Assembly: GCF_025263565.1 (NCBI RefSeq)
Contig: NZ_CP079865.1
Coordinates: 496,001-560,000 of the forward strand
DNA from: Mycobacterium sp. SMC-8
Lineage (GTDB): Bacteria; Actinomycetota; Actinomycetes; Mycobacteriales; Mycobacteriaceae
DNA: 64,000 bases
Direction of reading: 5' to 3'
Part shown: piece by piece, positions 16,701 to 24,282 of the stretch
Numbering within the stretch: the stretch's first letter is position 1
Layout of the letters: every line of letters begins with the position of its first letter
The notes under the pieces: generated by a model
Databases searched by the model: none
The model's input: only the letters and a program-made list of their open reading frames with translations
Told to the model about the DNA's origin: nothing
Program-made: the position numbers and the translations under genes

Positions 16701-19422
16701 CAACCGTCAGCGTCGCCTTCGACAGGTTCTCCGAATCGCCATCGAGGATGCTCACCGACGACACGACCTTCACCGGGGCACCACCCAACCGGAAGATCGG
16801 CAAACCACCCACCGTCACCACCGGCGGCAGACCGATCACCGTCACCACCGCAGCACCCGGAACCAAACTCTCCTTATCGGTGTCATCGACCACCGACACC
16901 GACACCGTCCGAGACAGTCCACCCTCAGTTGCACTAAAAGTGACGGCCTTGATCGCCGCCTCGTACTGCTCAATCGACGCCACACCGGACAAGGTGAGAG
17001 TCCTCGTTGCCGCATCCCACGAGGCGGTGATCGGATTTCCCTCAATACCGCTGAAGCTCAGCACATCCCCGGAGCGATACGACAGACCACCAATGGTCAG
17101 CGTCGCCTTCGACAGGTTCTCCGAATCCCCATCGAGAATGCTCACCGACGACACGACCTTGACGGGGGAACCACCCAACCGGAAAATCGGCAACCCACCC
17201 ACCGTCACCGCCGGCGGCAACCCGATCACCGTCACCACCGCAGCACCCGGGACCAAGCTCTCCTTGTCGGTGTCATCGACCACCGACACCGTGATCGAAC
17301 GCGACAACCCACCCTCAGTGGCAGTGAAGGTAACGGCCTTGATCGCCGCCTCGTACTGCTCAATCGTCGCCACACCCGAGAGTGTCAACGTGCGCGTGGC
17401 CGCATCCCACGACCCGACAATCGGATTCCCGTCAACACCGGAGAAACTCAGCACATCCCCGGACTTGTAACCCAATCCAACAGTCAGCGTGGCCTTGGAC
17501 AGGTTCTCCGAATCCCCGTCCACGATGCTGACCGAGGAGACGACCTTCACCGGGGCACCGCCCAGCCGGAAGATCGGCAACCCACCCACCGTGATGGCCG
17601 GCGGCAACCCGATCACCGTCACCACCGCAGCACCGGGAACCAGGCTCTCTTTGTCCGTGTCATCGGTCACCGACACCGTGACGGTTCGAGACAGTCCACC
17701 CTCGGTCGCAGTGAAGGTAACGGCCTTGATCGCCGCCTCGTACTGCTCGATCGACGCCACACCCGAGAGCGTCAACGTGCGCATCGCCGCATCCCACGAC
17801 CCGACAATCGGATTCCCGTCAATACCGCTGAAACTCAGCACATCACCCGATTTGTAACCCAAACCAACAGTCAAGGTGGCCTTGGACAGACTGTCCGAGT
17901 CCCCATCGAGAATGCTCACCGAGGACATGACCTTCACCGGGGAACCACCCAGCTTGAAGATCGGTGTGCCCAGTGTGGTGACCAAAGGTGGCAACCCGAT
18001 GACGGCTACCACCGCAGCACCGGGAACCAAACTCTCCTTATCGGTGTCATCGACCACCGACACCGTGATCGAACGCGACACACCACCCTCAGTCGCAGTG
18101 AACGTGACGGCCTTGATCGCCGCCTCATACTGCTCAATCGACGCCACACCCGAGAGCGTCAACGTGCGCATCGCCGCATCCCACGACCCGACAATCGGAT
18201 TGCCCTCAATACCGCTGAAATTCAGCACATCCCCGGACTTGTAACCCAACCCGCCAATGGTCAGCGTCGCCTTGGACAGGTTCTGCGAATCACCGTCCAG
18301 GATGCTCACCGACGACACGACCTTCACCGGGGCACCACCCAACCGGAAAATCGGCAACCCACCCACCGTGATGGCCGGCGGCAACCCGATCACCGTCACC
18401 ACCGCAGCACCCGGAACCAAACTCTCCTTGTCCGTGTCATCAGTCACCGACACCGACACCGTCCGAGACAGTCCACCCTCGGTCGCAGTGAAGGTAACGG
18501 CCTTGATCGCCGCCTCGTACTGCTCAATCGACGCCACACCCGAGAGCGTCAGTGTTCTGGTGGTCTCGTCCCAGGAGGCGGTGATCGGATTGCCCTCAAT
18601 ACCACTGAAGCTCAGCACATCCCCGGAGCGATACGACAGACCACCAATGGTCAACGTCGCCTTGGACAGGTTCTGCGAATCACCGTCGAGGATGCTCACC
18701 GACGACACGACCTTCACCGGGGCACCACCCAACCGGAAGATCGGCAAACCACCCACCGTGATGGCCGGCGGCAACCCGATCACCGTCACCACCGCAGCAC
18801 CCGGGACCAAGCTCTCCTTATCGGTGTCATCAGTCACCGACACCGACACCGTCCGAGACAGTCCACCCTCGGTCGCAGTGAAGGTAACGGCCTTGATCGC
18901 CGCCTCGTACTGCTCAATCGTCGCCACACCCGAGAGCGTCAGTGTTCTGGTGGTCTCGTCCCACGAGGCGGTGATCGGGTTGCCCTCAATACCGCTGAAG
19001 CTCAGCACATCCCCGGAGCGATACGACAGACCACCAATGGTCAACGTGGCCTTCGAGAGATTCTGCGAATCACCGTCCAGGATGCTCACCGAGGACACGA
19101 CCTTCACCGGGGAACCACCCAACCGGAAGATCGGCAAACCACCCACCGTGATGGCCGGCGGCAACCCGATCACCGTCACCACCGCAGCACCGGGAACCAG
19201 GCTCTCTTTGTCGGTGTCATCGGTCACCGACACCGTGATCGAACGCGACAACCCACCCTCAGTGGCAGTGAAGGTAACGGCCTTGATCGCCGCCTCGTAC
19301 TGCTCAATCGTGGCCACACCCGAGAGCGTCAGTGTATGGGGGGCGGCTGGATCGTTGATCGTGACTGTCGCCGAGCCGATCTCCTCAGAGTCCAGGTCGG
19401 TGATCACCACGATCGGGCTCAC
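13720..19422 (-). CDS. Giant repeat surface protein, C-terminal part after frameshift
   Basis: The frame is open for 1900 codons from a GTG at 19422 and lacks its own signal peptide. It begins with half a type-A repeat (SPIVVITDLDSEEIGSATV), joined in frame to half a type-B repeat (TLTLSGVATIEQYEAAIKAV). Fourteen type-B units of about 128-130 residues follow. Each has a PIFRLGGAPVKVVSSVSI segment, an Asp-rich SILDGDSENLSKATLT, a WDETTRTLTLSG strand, IEQYEAAIKAVTF and an SVTDDTDKESLVPG loop. This is an Ig/cadherin-like all-beta architecture with likely Ca2+-binding Asp clusters. Units near the N-terminus are almost identical; the last five diverge. The stop follows SGAMTVSVW with no LPXTG motif. 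It most probably continues the upstream ORF as one cell-surface adhesin or matrix protein. Confidence 0.75.
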   Translation of the reverse strand: MSPIVVITDLDSEEIGSATVTINDPAAPHTLTLSGVATIEQYEAAIKAVTFTATEGGLSRSITVSVTDDTDKESLVPGAAVVTVIGLPPAITVGGLPIFRLGGSPVKVVSSVSILDGDSQNLSKATLTIGGLSYRSGDVLSFSGIEGNPITASWDETTRTLTLSGVATIEQYEAAIKAVTFTATEGGLSRTVSVSVTDDTDKESLVPGAAVVTVIGLPPAITVGGLPIFRLGGAPVKVVSSVSILDGDSQNLSKATLTIGGLSYRSGDVLSFSGIEGNPITASWDETTRTLTLSGVASIEQYEAAIKAVTFTATEGGLSRTVSVSVTDDTDKESLVPGAAVVTVIGLPPAITVGGLPIFRLGGAPVKVVSSVSILDGDSQNLSKATLTIGGLGYKSGDVLNFSGIEGNPIVGSWDAAMRTLTLSGVASIEQYEAAIKAVTFTATEGGVSRSITVSVVDDTDKESLVPGAAVVAVIGLPPLVTTLGTPIFKLGGSPVKVMSSVSILDGDSDSLSKATLTVGLGYKSGDVLSFSGIDGNPIVGSWDAAMRTLTLSGVASIEQYEAAIKAVTFTATEGGLSRTVTVSVTDDTDKESLVPGAAVVTVIGLPPAITVGGLPIFRLGGAPVKVVSSVSIVDGDSENLSKATLTVGLGYKSGDVLSFSGVDGNPIVGSWDAATRTLTLSGVATIEQYEAAIKAVTFTATEGGLSRSITVSVVDDTDKESLVPGAAVVTVIGLPPAVTVGGLPIFRLGGSPVKVVSSVSILDGDSENLSKATLTIGGLSYRSGDVLSFSGIEGNPITASWDAATRTLTLSGVASIEQYEAAIKAVTFSATEGGLSRTVSVSVVDDTDKESLVPGAAVVTVIGLPPVVTVGGLPIFRLGGAPVKVVSSVSILDGDSENLSKATLTVGLGYKSGDVLSFSGIDGNPITASWDAATRTLTLSGVATIEQYEAAIKAVTFAATEGGLSRTVTVSVTDDTDKESLVPGAAVVTVIGLPPAITVGGLPIFRLGGAPVKVVSSVSILDGDSENLSKATLTVGLGYKSGDVLNFSGVEGNPITASWDETTRTLTLSGVATIEQYEAAIKAVTFTATEGGLSRSITVSVVDDTDKESLVPGAAMVTVIGLPPLVTTLGTPIFKLGGAPVKVVSAVSITDGDSDSLSKATLTIGGLGYKSGDVLSFSGIEGNPITASWDETTRTLTLSGVATIEQYEAAIKAVTFAATEGGLSRSITVSVTDDTDKESLVPGTATVAVIGLPPTVTTLGASIFRLGGAPVKVVSVVDIGDLDSDNLSSATIVITSAYRSGDVLNFVAPNGSAIVGTWDVGTRTLTLSGVASKAQYEDAIKAVTFSTTEGGIARGISIHVTDDVQVRSVVPGSATVTVIGLPPTVTAFGTPFFRLGGSPVKVVSTVDISDLDSDNLSGATILIASAYQAGDVLNYAAPSGSLIIGTWDAGTRTLTLSGVASKAQYEEAIKAVTFTTNQGGLSRGIQIHVIDETSVKSLVPASAVVNVVGLPPSVTTIGAPTYTIGTAPVKLLSSVSIADADSDYMSKAEVKIVSLGQSGDRLDYVVAAGNPITATWNAASRTLTLSGVATKAQYEQALEAVTFSATGGAGLVRGISVTVTDDTDVDSVLPGGATANVRYSLPPSVVTVGSPTHTIGTEPVKLLSSVTITDADSEVFSSARVTIETLAQSGDTLGYLRPAGSPITASWDGSSKTLTLTGPGTKAQYEEALRSVTFSGTGGVLLVRGISVSVTDDTGVSSSGVLNGIATASVRENSAPGLWITGGRSYDRNDPPMNPVVTLDISDDLGILTGATLKVTAFVQPNDTLGYVQPAGNPVTAFWDSGSKTLTLSGTATVEQYEQALWAVTFWANQGGWTTRTIAVTVTDNGGKSASGAMTVSVW
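13790..19345 (-). repeat. Tandem type-B repeats, about 387-390 bp each, 14 units
   Basis: Equivalent points (the codons of the PVKVVSS segment) recur near 15,590, 15,977, 16,365, 16,750, 17,142, 17,532, 17,920, 18,310, 18,698 and 19,088, spaced 385-392 bp. The nine units closest to 19.3 kb are nearly identical at the DNA level and share mosaic variants, such as WDETTRT against WDAATRT and IGGLSYRSGD against VGLGYKSGD. Units below 15.6 kb are diverged. The pattern fits recent duplication and gene conversion at one end of the array. Confidence 0.9.
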
Positions 19423-21090
19423 CGCCCCCAGCCCAACACATCGTCGGGCGATGGATCCTTCACTGTGACTGTGGCCGAACTCAATTGGTCCGAGTCCAGA
19501 TCGGTGATCACCACGATCGGACTCACCACGACGGCAGATCCCGTGCTGCCGGCAGCCACGGGAGTGGTCACGATCACCGGGGCGATCGACACGCCGGGCG
19601 CGCCCAAGACGGTAACCACGGTGGCAGCCGCCACGGCGCTGCCATTGCCCGACCCATCGACCACACCGAAGCTCACTGCCTTCAGGCCGGGTGTGCTCGA
19701 GGTGAGCGTGACCGACTGCAGAAGCTGCTGATACACCGCTACCGACGCAGTCCCGGTGAATGTCAAGACGCCGTCGGCGTAGCTTGCTTCCACACCGTCC
19801 GGAAGTTCGCCGTAGCCGAGGGTGTCTCCTTCCACCGGATTTCCCAGAACTACAGTGGCAGAGTCCAACTCATCGGAGTCCAGATCGGTGATCACCACGA
19901 TCGGGCTCACCGTGATCGGTGATCCGACAGACCCTGCCGCCACGGGCGACACTACTAAAACCGGAGTTATCGAGATACCCGGAATGCCCAACACGGTCAC
20001 CACCGTGCCCGCCGGCACCGCGCTGGTGTTGCCGTCGGCGTCGGTGACCGCAAAGCTCACCGCCTTCAGTCCCGCGCCTGTGGATGTCAGGGTCACCGAC
20101 GCCAGCAACTGACGGTAATCGTCAACCGAGGCACGCCCCGTGAACGTCAACACCCCGTCGGCGTAACTCGCCTCGACACCGGTCGGCAACGACCCGTACC
20201 CCAGCACATCGCCGGCGACCGGATCCGTGAGCACAACCGTGGCCGCATCCAACTCGTCAGAGTCCAGGTCGGTGACAACGACAATCGGACTCACCGTGAT
20301 CGGCGACCCGGTGATACCGCCCGCCACCGGCGAGACGACCACCAGGGGTGGTGTCTGTACCGGCAACCCCACCACTGTGACAGCAGTAGCGGCTGGGACC
20401 ACACTCGCGTTGCCCTCGGAGTCGACAACCGCAAAGCTCACCGACTTCAGCCCGGCACCCGAGGACGTCAACGTCACCGACGCCAGCAGCTGGCGGTAGT
20501 CGTCGATCGAGGCACGACCGGTGAAGGTCAACACTCCGTCGCTGTAAACGGCGTGCACTCCCTCCGGCATCGCTCCGTACCCCAGAACATCTCCGGCACC
20601 AGGGTTGTTGACAGTGACGGTGGCCGAGTCCAGCTCGTCCGAATCGAGGTCGGTGATCACCACGATCGGGCTGAGCGTGACCGGTGAACCCACGGTGCCG
20701 GCGGCCACCGGAGAGACAACCACGAGGGGTGGCATCTCCACGGGCAACCCGAGCACCGTCACGACGGTGCCCGCCGGTACCGCATTGACATTGCCCTGGT
20801 CATCGATCACCGAGAAGGAGATCGTCTTGACGCCGATCGCGGTCGAGGTCAGCGTCACCGATTGCAGGAGCTGCTGGTACGCCGCGACCGACGCGGCGCC
20901 GGTGAAGGTCACCGAACCGTTTCCGGTCGTTGCCGTGACTCCGGTCGGAAGCGTGCCCCAACCCAGCACATCACCGCTCGCAGGGTCGTTGATCTTCACC
21001 GTTGCCGACGCAAGCTTCTCGGAGTCCAGGTCGGTGATCACCACGATCGGGCTCACCGTGATCGCAGTACCTGTGGTGCCGCCGGCTGCC
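19391..21090 (-). repeat. Tandem type-A repeats, 381-384 bp each
   Basis: The ITDLDS-coding segment recurs at 21,025, 20,644, 20,263, 19,879, 19,495 and 19,391 on the plus-strand scale. The spacings are 381, 381, 384, 384 and then 104. The intact units are multiples of three; the last interval is not, which places the frameshift in a unit missing about 277-280 bases. Each unit carries SPIVVITDLDSDELDSATV, a VLGYG turn, DGVLTFTGRASVDDYRQLL and LKAVSFAV. Confidence 0.85.
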
Positions 21091-22373
21091 GGGGACACGA
21101 CAACCACCGGCGGTGCCTCGACGATCGGATTGGCTACGACGGGAATCAACAACGTCACGTCGTCGCGTTCGGCGATGCCGATCGCGCGGGCCAGGAAATG
21201 CAGGACTCCCTGGACGACGCCAGCGAGCCCCCTGAGATGTTCGGATGAGTCGCTGATGACGACCTTGAAGCTGTCCACCAGCGGACTGCCGGTCACCACG
21301 CTGTTGGGGGTGTACACGAACTTGCCGGTGAGCGGATCCCTGAACACCGTTCCGTGTTCGGGCGCAATGATGGTGTAGGTCAACGGATCACCGTTGGGAT
21401 CGCGAGCAGCCAGATCGATGATGACCTGCCCCGTCACGGCCTGTTGGCTTGTGACTGGTCCCCACTCCGGAGACTCGTTGAAGAACGTGTGGCTGATCTG
21501 GCGCCGGACCCAGGCCAACAACGCATCGAACCAGGGAGCCCGAGCGGGCGTGGCGGGATCGACCAACGGTGAGGCGATTCCGGTGATCAGCGCGGTGAAC
21601 ACGTCGACCGATTCCGCTGCCTCCTCGGCTGGTGGTTCCGACGCGTCGGGCGTCACGCTTGCCTGCGACGTCGGCGCGCCAGTGGTCGCTTCGTCGGAGG
21701 CGATCAGGCTGTCGGACACCGGCATTGCCTCGTCGACGGGACCGAGGGACGACTCGTCTTGCTCGGCTACGGACTCTTCGACGGGCGGTGCCTCGCCGGA
21801 ATCCCCGGCAGGTGACCAGCCGACCGGCGCGTCGTCGGGATCCGCCGGCGGGGAGGATTCTTCAGTGGGTGTCTCGCTCAGCGGGGGCTGCTCAGATCCA
21901 TCGTCTGCGCCGAGGTCGGCCTCTACCGGATCATCCTCGTCGGACGGCGGCACGTCTGGGTCCGTGTCACCTGACGCGCCCTCATCACCGTCCTCCGCCT
22001 CATCGTCGGGATCGGCCTCGACTTCCCCCGTGTCGGAGTCGGATTCAGATTCAGATTCGTCACCAGTGCTCGTGTCTGCTCGCGGTTCTGTCGACGTTGA
22101 CTCGGCATCGTTCGAACCCGAGGCAACCGGAGTATCCGAATCGCTGTCCGCATACGCGACGCCCGCCGAGTTGGCGACAGCCAGCCCGATCCCGAGTGAG
22201 ACGGCGAGCGCTCCGACTCGTCCGATCGGGAGTGCGAACCCCGACGCATCGGCTCGCGCGTGCCGGGCTTGGCCGCCGGAGCTGTCGACGAGGTCCCGAG
22301 CGGCCCAGAACTCGGGCCCTGGGGAGGTGCGGTCTGTACGCGGGACGCGGTGCCGGGCGCGGGTCGAAGACAT
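19419..22373 (-). CDS. Giant repeat surface protein, N-terminal part
   Basis: The 984-codon ORF starts at the ATG at 22373 with GGAGG upstream. An Arg-rich N-terminus of about 45 residues is followed by a hydrophobic export segment (VGALAVSLGIGLAVANSAGVAYA) ending in an AYA-D signal-peptidase-like site. About 220 residues of Asp/Glu/Ser/Pro-rich low-complexity spacer follow. Next come a helical segment (PWFDALLAWVRRQISHTFFN), then a VCBS/cadherin-like domain (DPNGDPLTYTIIAPEHGTVF) and a LAGVVQGVLHFLARAIG helix seen in other large mycobacterial Ig-like repeat proteins. Type-A repeats complete the ORF. It ends abruptly inside a repeat (VLGWGR then TGA), four bases past the start of the next ORF. 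It is probably exported and surface-exposed; ligand unknown. Confidence 0.8.
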   Translation of the reverse strand: MSSTRARHRVPRTDRTSPGPEFWAARDLVDSSGGQARHARADASGFALPIGRVGALAVSLGIGLAVANSAGVAYADSDSDTPVASGSNDAESTSTEPRADTSTGDESESESDSDTGEVEADPDDEAEDGDEGASGDTDPDVPPSDEDDPVEADLGADDGSEQPPLSETPTEESSPPADPDDAPVGWSPAGDSGEAPPVEESVAEQDESSLGPVDEAMPVSDSLIASDEATTGAPTSQASVTPDASEPPAEEAAESVDVFTALITGIASPLVDPATPARAPWFDALLAWVRRQISHTFFNESPEWGPVTSQQAVTGQVIIDLAARDPNGDPLTYTIIAPEHGTVFRDPLTGKFVYTPNSVVTGSPLVDSFKVVISDSSEHLRGLAGVVQGVLHFLARAIGIAERDDVTLLIPVVANPIVEAPPVVVVSPAAGGTTGTAITVSPIVVITDLDSEKLASATVKINDPASGDVLGWGTLPTGVTATTGNGSVTFTGAASVAAYQQLLQSVTLTSTAIGVKTISFSVIDDQGNVNAVPAGTVVTVLGLPVEMPPLVVVSPVAAGTVGSPVTLSPIVVITDLDSDELDSATVTVNNPGAGDVLGYGAMPEGVHAVYSDGVLTFTGRASIDDYRQLLASVTLTSSGAGLKSVSFAVVDSEGNASVVPAATAVTVVGLPVQTPPLVVVSPVAGGITGSPITVSPIVVVTDLDSDELDAATVVLTDPVAGDVLGYGSLPTGVEASYADGVLTFTGRASVDDYRQLLASVTLTSTGAGLKAVSFAVTDADGNTSAVPAGTVVTVLGIPGISITPVLVVSPVAAGSVGSPITVSPIVVITDLDSDELDSATVVLGNPVEGDTLGYGELPDGVEASYADGVLTFTGTASVAVYQQLLQSVTLTSSTPGLKAVSFGVVDGSGNGSAVAAATVVTVLGAPGVSIAPVIVTTPVAAGSTGSAVVVSPIVVITDLDSDQLSSATVTVKDPSPDDVLGWGR

Positions 22374-22942
22374 GACTATCCTCCGTTTGCCACGGCGTCA
22401 GTCCCGTCGAGTCGATCAGCACCTCAGGACGCTTGAGCTGCGATCGACCATGCTTCGGCGACGTGACGTCGCCCCTCGTCACGCACCGCCGTACTACGCC
22501 GTATTTTTTTACGCTGTAGTTTGCTGAATGCGCACCTTCTGCTAGATCCGCATCCAGCAGCGCGAGCCTAAGTCATCGGCTGTGACCGCGGTTGCGTAAT
22601 CGCGATTTTTTTTGCGCGCACAATAATTAGGGCACCGGAATGCACGCTATTCCTGACGTAAAGTGCACGTGAGATGTCACATCTGGCAAAGCCTGAATGA
22701 GAAGACGGAAGAGGTTAGTAGTCGGCTTACTGCCCGTAACCTGCACCGTCCGACCCTCACCTCTGCAGATTCGCCGCGATCACGCAGCGCTGGCAACGAA
22801 TGGTAAACGGCTTAGCGGAGTCCGCGTGGCACGACCCCCTCACGGGGAGCCGAATCTGCCATTCGAACGGGCGGCCGGCGGTCTCACCGACCGCGGCCAC
22901 GGCGTCATGCGGCGAATGAACCCGACCGCCATGACGATCGCG
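22374..22942. other. AT-rich upstream region of surface protein gene
   Basis: These 569 bases lie between the surface-protein start and the end of the GlxA-like regulator, both minus strand. The stretch from about 22,495 to 22,690 contains runs such as GTATTTTTTTACG and CGATTTTTTTTGCG and ACAATAATTAG, which is unusual for this GC-rich chromosome and typical of places bound by the silencer Lsr2. It should contain the surface-protein promoter. A 13-bp palindrome AGATGTCACATCT lies at 22672-22684. No gene is supported. Confidence 0.55.
22672..22684. promoter_or_regulatory. Candidate palindromic operator upstream of surface protein
   Basis: AGATGT, one central base, then ACATCT form a perfect 13-bp palindrome about 300 bp upstream of the surface-protein start. 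It resembles half of a CRP-type site, but the spacing between GTGA and TCAC is four rather than six, so it does not match the mycobacterial CRP consensus. The binding factor is unknown. Confidence 0.25.
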
Positions 22943-23947
22943 TCAGTATTTGCGGTGTGTGGTCGGCCCCGAGTCCCTGACAGTTGGTCCGGTGAAAGCG
23001 CAGCGGTAGTCGCTCGGCGTGGTGCGCATCTGCCGGACGAAGTGATGCCGGAAGGTCGCGGGCGACTCGAACCCGACCCGAGCCGCGATCTGCTCGACGG
23101 ACAGCGAGCTCGCTTCGAGCAGCGCGAGGCTGGCTTGGACACGCTGGGTGATCAACCACCTGATCGGGGTGGTCCCGGTCGCCTTGGCGAACTGGCGAAG
23201 ATAGCTCCGCCGCGACATCGCCGAACGCTCCGCCATCTCGTCGAGAGTGATGGGCCTGTCGAGATTGGCCAGAGCCCAGGCTATTCCGGCCGCGATTCGA
23301 CCGTCGTCCGCAGGCTCCGGAACCGGGGTCTCGATGTACTGCGCCTGCCCACCCGCCCGGTGCGGTGCGATCACCAGTCGGCGCGCCACATCGTTGGCCA
23401 CCCGACCGCCGTGGTCGGACCGCACGATGTGCAGACACAGATCCAGGCCCGCCGCGCATCCTGCGCTTGTGAGGACCCGCCCGTTGTCGACGTACAACGG
23501 AGTGGGGTCGATATCGATACCGGGATAGCGCTGCCCCAGCAGATCCGTGTAGATCCAGTGCGTGGTGGCACGGCGTCCGTCGAGCGCCCCGGCCGCGGCC
23601 AGGGCGAAAGCGCCGGAGCAGATCGACACCAGTCGCGCGTCGCGCGCGTCGGCCGTCCTGATGGCTTCAATGAGCGGTTGCGAAATCGGCTCGCTCACGT
23701 CTCGGACACTGGGGATCACGATGGTGTCCGCCGCGGCCAGGTCATCGAGGCCGTACGACGTGCGAATGACTGCTCCACCGAGAAGCCGGATCTCCTTGGG
23801 CTCTGAGCACAGTTTCACCGAGTACCACGGCCTGACCAAGCCGGCCGAGAAGCGCTCCGACAGCTCGGTCATGCCAAAGATCTCCGCTGCCATGCCCGAC
23901 TCGAATCCGGACATCCCGTCATAGGCGAGAATCGCCACGGTGTGCAT
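22943..23947 (-). CDS. GlxA-family AraC transcriptional regulator
   Basis: This 334-residue protein has two domains. Residues 1 to about 190 form a DJ-1/PfpI-like (GATase1-like) sensor: VAILAYDGMSGFESGMAAEIFG, then LVSICSGAFALAAAGALDGRRATTHW, where the Cys of the nucleophile-elbow-like turn is kept. Residues 215-315 are an AraC/XylS DNA-binding domain with two helix-turn-helices: LDEMAERSAMSRRSYLRQFAKATGTTPIRWL and SVEQIAARVGFESPATFRHHF. The C-terminal tail is about 20 residues. It lies upstream of the surface-protein gene on the same strand with 569 bp between, so a regulatory link is possible but unproven. The effector is unknown. Confidence 0.9.
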   Translation of the reverse strand: MHTVAILAYDGMSGFESGMAAEIFGMTELSERFSAGLVRPWYSVKLCSEPKEIRLLGGAVIRTSYGLDDLAAADTIVIPSVRDVSEPISQPLIEAIRTADARDARLVSICSGAFALAAAGALDGRRATTHWIYTDLLGQRYPGIDIDPTPLYVDNGRVLTSAGCAAGLDLCLHIVRSDHGGRVANDVARRLVIAPHRAGGQAQYIETPVPEPADDGRIAAGIAWALANLDRPITLDEMAERSAMSRRSYLRQFAKATGTTPIRWLITQRVQASLALLEASSLSVEQIAARVGFESPATFRHHFVRQMRTTPSDYRCAFTGPTVRDSGPTTHRKY

Positions 23948-24282
23948 GGCACTATCTTAATGAATATCGGCACTAGGGCCACTGTCTGCGTGCCCCCGAC
24001 TGGACCAACATGGCTGACATGTATTTCCGACGGTTGTCCCGAGTGCGCAGGATCCGGCTCAAGTTTGCGAACATCCCGGCGTTCCGGACGGTGTTGCCCT
24101 TCCTCGCCGGTGTACATTCCGCCAACGGCCTCGCACACGGCGTCGAACCGGCACGATCCTCTGCAGTCCGAGCAACCCGAAGCCGGCGCGGTACTCGATA
24201 ACCCGGCAGACCAACCGATGACGCTGACACGCAGAAGCCCCCGCGACCGGGCCTTGGGGTCGCAGGGGCTTCGCGTCAGCGA
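23948..24282. other. Intergenic region between GlxA-like gene and fadB
   Basis: These 335 bases hold the promoter side of the GlxA-like gene and the terminator of fadB. The small frames here (24010-24201 plus, 23869-24138 minus) have no codon or sequence support as genes. Confidence 0.5.
24234..24272 (-). terminator. fadB terminator hairpin
   Basis: GAAGCCCCCGCGACC at 24234-24248 pairs with GGTCGCAGGGGCTTC at 24258-24272 with one mismatch and a nine-base loop. Flanking bases extend the pairing imperfectly (GCTGAC with GTCAGC). It starts about ten bases past the fadB stop on the minus strand. Confidence 0.7.

Noticed and set aside
19419..19422. GTGA overlap of the two surface-protein ORFs as a normal coupled gene pair
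   Set aside because: It looks like the coupling seen in the polysaccharide operon, but both ORFs break in mid-repeat and ORF 2 has no export signal, so a frameshift is the better explanation.
18257..19468. Long plus-strand ORF (403 codons) and similar ones across the repeat array
   Set aside because: They are antisense mirrors of the repeated coding sequence, repeated with the same period; their translations lack protein-like features.
13790..21090. Regular repeats as a possible CRISPR array
   Set aside because: The units are 380-390 bp, protein-coding and without spacers; no cas genes are present.
22672..22684. CRP-binding site before the surface protein
   Set aside because: The GTGA...TCAC spacing is four, not six, so it does not match the mycobacterial CRP consensus; it is kept only as an unassigned palindrome.
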